Positions 22,874 through 23,892 of a stretch of DNA of 23,892 nt are shown piece by piece; within the stretch, counting starts at the first letter, position 1; every line of letters starts with the position of its first letter. The stretch is from an uncultured Dialister sp. (GTDB taxonomy: Bacteria; Bacillota; Negativicutes; Veillonellales; Dialisteraceae). The notes under the pieces are model-generated. The model was not told where the DNA came from. It ran no database searches and saw only the letters and a list, made by a program, of their open reading frames with translations. The stretch is from NCBI GenBank assembly GCA_900759415.1, contig CAAEVC010000040.1, forward strand, positions 1-23,892, read 5' to 3'. A program made the position numbers and the translations under genes.

Positions 22874-23176
22874 ATATATTTCTATATCTCTTGTTTCTTG
22901 TGCAGGATGCTCATTTTTCAAAATTCTTTTGAAAATGGATTTACAATCTAAATACAACAAAAGATATAAGTATACATTTTTTCTCTATGAGTAAAATTTC
23001 ACGAAATTCAGATAAAAAGGAAGGCTCCTCATAAATTGAATCACGTAAAGACGAAGGAGGTATTTTTCTTTATGTTAATTGGTATAATAAGAAACTCTTA
23101 TTGAAAGATGTATGAATGTATCAAATATTTACTGGATATTCCCTAAAAAGAAAATACCTTGGATATGGAGTTATTC
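22874..23176. other. AT-rich gap without a supported gene
   Basis: A good ribosome site (AAGGAGG near 23055) precedes an ATG at about 23071, but the frame closes after ten codons (MLIGIIRNSY). Short inverted words such as TTTTCAAAAGAATTTTGAAAA (about 22914-22934) occur. Nothing else is supportable. Confidence 0.5.
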
Positions 23177-23296
23177 ATGTTGCACAGGATCATAAAATTT
23201 GCCTTTGATATGATAGGGATTTTATTAAAACAGATGGATAATAATATTGTTTTCCCAGCTCTAGCTGGTCTAACGATACCATCTGTTTTCATTTAA
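23177..23296 (+). CDS. Possible 39-residue hydrophobic peptide
   Basis: ATG at 23177 with GGAG about 6 nt upstream opens a 39-codon frame, MLHRIIKFAFDMIGILLKQM..., ending in PALAGLTIPSVFI. It is hydrophobic with basic residues at the start. It overlaps the 3' end of the decayed gene on the other strand and spans an inverted repeat (AAAACAGATGG at 23227-23237, CCATCTGTTTT at 23279-23289). It may be chance; no family recognised. Confidence 0.2.
   Translation: MLHRIIKFAFDMIGILLKQMDNNIVFPALAGLTIPSVFI
23227..23289. repeat. 11-bp inverted repeat with inner hairpin
   Basis: AAAACAGATGG (23227-23237) and CCATCTGTTTT (23279-23289) are exact complements, enclosing CCAGC-TCTA-GCTGG (23255-23268). The outer T-run makes a terminator possible in the plus direction. 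Confidence 0.5.
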
Positions 23297-23789
23297 CGAG
23301 AGCTCAAAAATCTCAATATACTCCCAGATATATTCTGGATTGATGATTTCAGGAATAGCTATTATGATACCTATTCTACAGAAACTACCAGAGTATGTAT
23401 TGTTCAAGAGACTTTTCTGGTTAATCTTTGAAAATCTTTCAAAGACCAGCCCGCCTAAAAGTTCTTCGTTTCTATGTCCCAATGGATACCATCCCATCGG
23501 TTTAGTCTATAGTGAAAAAGTATCCATTGTTTCACGGTCCACATCGTAAGGATGGGTTTCCAGCTGTATAACTTAAGGATAAATTTCCACCTTCACAAGA
23601 AGGGCGTCCAGTTTTCTCTCATAAAAGTTTGAAGTACCAAGATCTCTTGCTATCACTTCTTTGCAATATTTCTCGATCAGTTCAACGCCAGCTGTACAGT
23701 TCCTGAAAGGCTGATGAATAAAAAGGATCCAATACATCTCTACCCCTATAATGACATCAATCAATAGAAAATAGAAAACTTCCGGAATC
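23270..23789 (-). pseudogene. Decayed gene with two in-frame stops, 5' end truncated
   Basis: One minus-strand frame stays open from about 23789 to the TAG at 23270-23272 except for two stops: TAA at 23573-23575 and TAG at 23507-23509. All three pieces look protein-like: IDVIIGVEMYWILFIHQPF and LIEKYCKEVIARDLGTSNFY, then LETHPYDVDRETMDTFSL, then NEELLGGLVFERFSKINQKS and IIAIPEIINPEYIWEYIEIF. That gives about 165-170 codons. No start with a ribosome site is seen, and the frame is cut at its 5' side where the terminal repeats of a probable mobile element begin. I do not recognise the family; the acidic, Trp/Tyr-rich style resembles small immunity-type proteins, which is only an impression. Confidence 0.5.
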
Positions 23790-23892
23790 CCTTAGAATGT
23801 AAATGTCAAGTTAAGAATGTACATATTTCGCCATTTAAGAATGTACAACTATTGGAACTGGAAGGTATTACGCACTCACTCTTCAGTAGGAA
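23790..23892 (+). mobile_element. Probable mobile-element terminus (IS21-like repeats) at window edge
   Basis: TTAAGAATGTACA occurs exactly twice (23811-23823 and 23835-23847), with a weaker copy TTAGAATGTAAA (23792-23803). Spaced repeats of this kind, carrying ATGTAC/ATGTCA words at 19-25 nt intervals, resemble the multiple terminal repeats of IS21-family elements. The transposase genes would lie beyond the window. Not proven without the rest of the element. Confidence 0.45.

Noticed and set aside
22400..22960. Minus-strand frames of 68-95 codons over the riboswitches
   Set aside because: They translate conserved cobalamin aptamer sequence; the repeated segments (SGEKPARSRHCNAEQ and similar) come from the duplicated RNA, not from a protein family.
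1..23892. CRISPR array, tRNA or rRNA genes
   Set aside because: No regularly spaced identical repeats of CRISPR length and no tRNA or rRNA signature was recognised by eye on either strand.

Overview
The window reads as chromosomal DNA from an anaerobic, gut-type Negativicutes bacterium (Dialister/Megasphaera/Veillonella neighbourhood). This is inferred from moderate GC with very AT-rich gaps, strong AGGAGG ribosome sites, ATGA-coupled operons, a lysyl-tRNA synthetase with a fused C-terminal tRNA-binding domain, a Tritrichomonas-type IMP dehydrogenase, a methionine T-box and cobalamin riboswitches. No 16S or other species-level marker is present, so the genus is a guess.

Layout, left to right. 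1-184: possible IS200/IS605-like end remnant and a perfect hairpin. 185-5166 (minus): a four-gene efflux operon, HlyD-type adaptor, double-ATPase ABC protein and two ABC-2 permeases, in the order of E. coli ybhGFSR, with 4, 17 and 4 nt overlaps. 5302-6436 (plus): promoter, T-box leader with an AUG specifier, and the methionine-binding lipoprotein metQ without metN/metI. 6437-6680: intergenic repeat and terminator. 6883-7443: TetR-family regulator. 7600-9182: promoter and IMP dehydrogenase. 9179-9228: palindromic terminator shared with the convergent folate-type ECF S-component gene (9225-9731). 9820-12268 (minus): greA-lysS operon. 12269-13610: about 1.3 kb without a gene, holding dispersed repeats and an AT-rich stretch. 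13614-15176: structured leader and the putrescine/ornithine antiporter gene potE. 15180-15800: a second repeat block, inverted relative to the first, and a nested palindromic element. 15985-16845: EamA-type exporter behind a terminator-like leader hairpin. 17008-17556 (minus): glutathione peroxidase. 17835-21763 (minus): AbgT-type transporter followed by two M20 amidohydrolases, behind a promoter and leader terminator.

21922-22873 (minus) is the most unusual part. A near-consensus promoter drives two tandem cobalamin riboswitches, but no convincing gene follows. About 360 nt of dense hairpins lie between the second riboswitch and an intrinsic terminator. This looks like a B12-controlled non-coding RNA. 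Beyond it, 23270-23789 holds a decayed gene with two in-frame stops that ends at what looks like the terminus of a mobile element at the right window edge.

Themes: small-molecule transport (drug-type efflux, methionine, folate, p-aminobenzoyl-glutamate-like conjugates, polyamines) and RNA-level control (T-box, two B12 riboswitches, leader terminators ahead of abgT and eamA, structured potE leader). Functions are assigned from remembered family signatures; no search was run.
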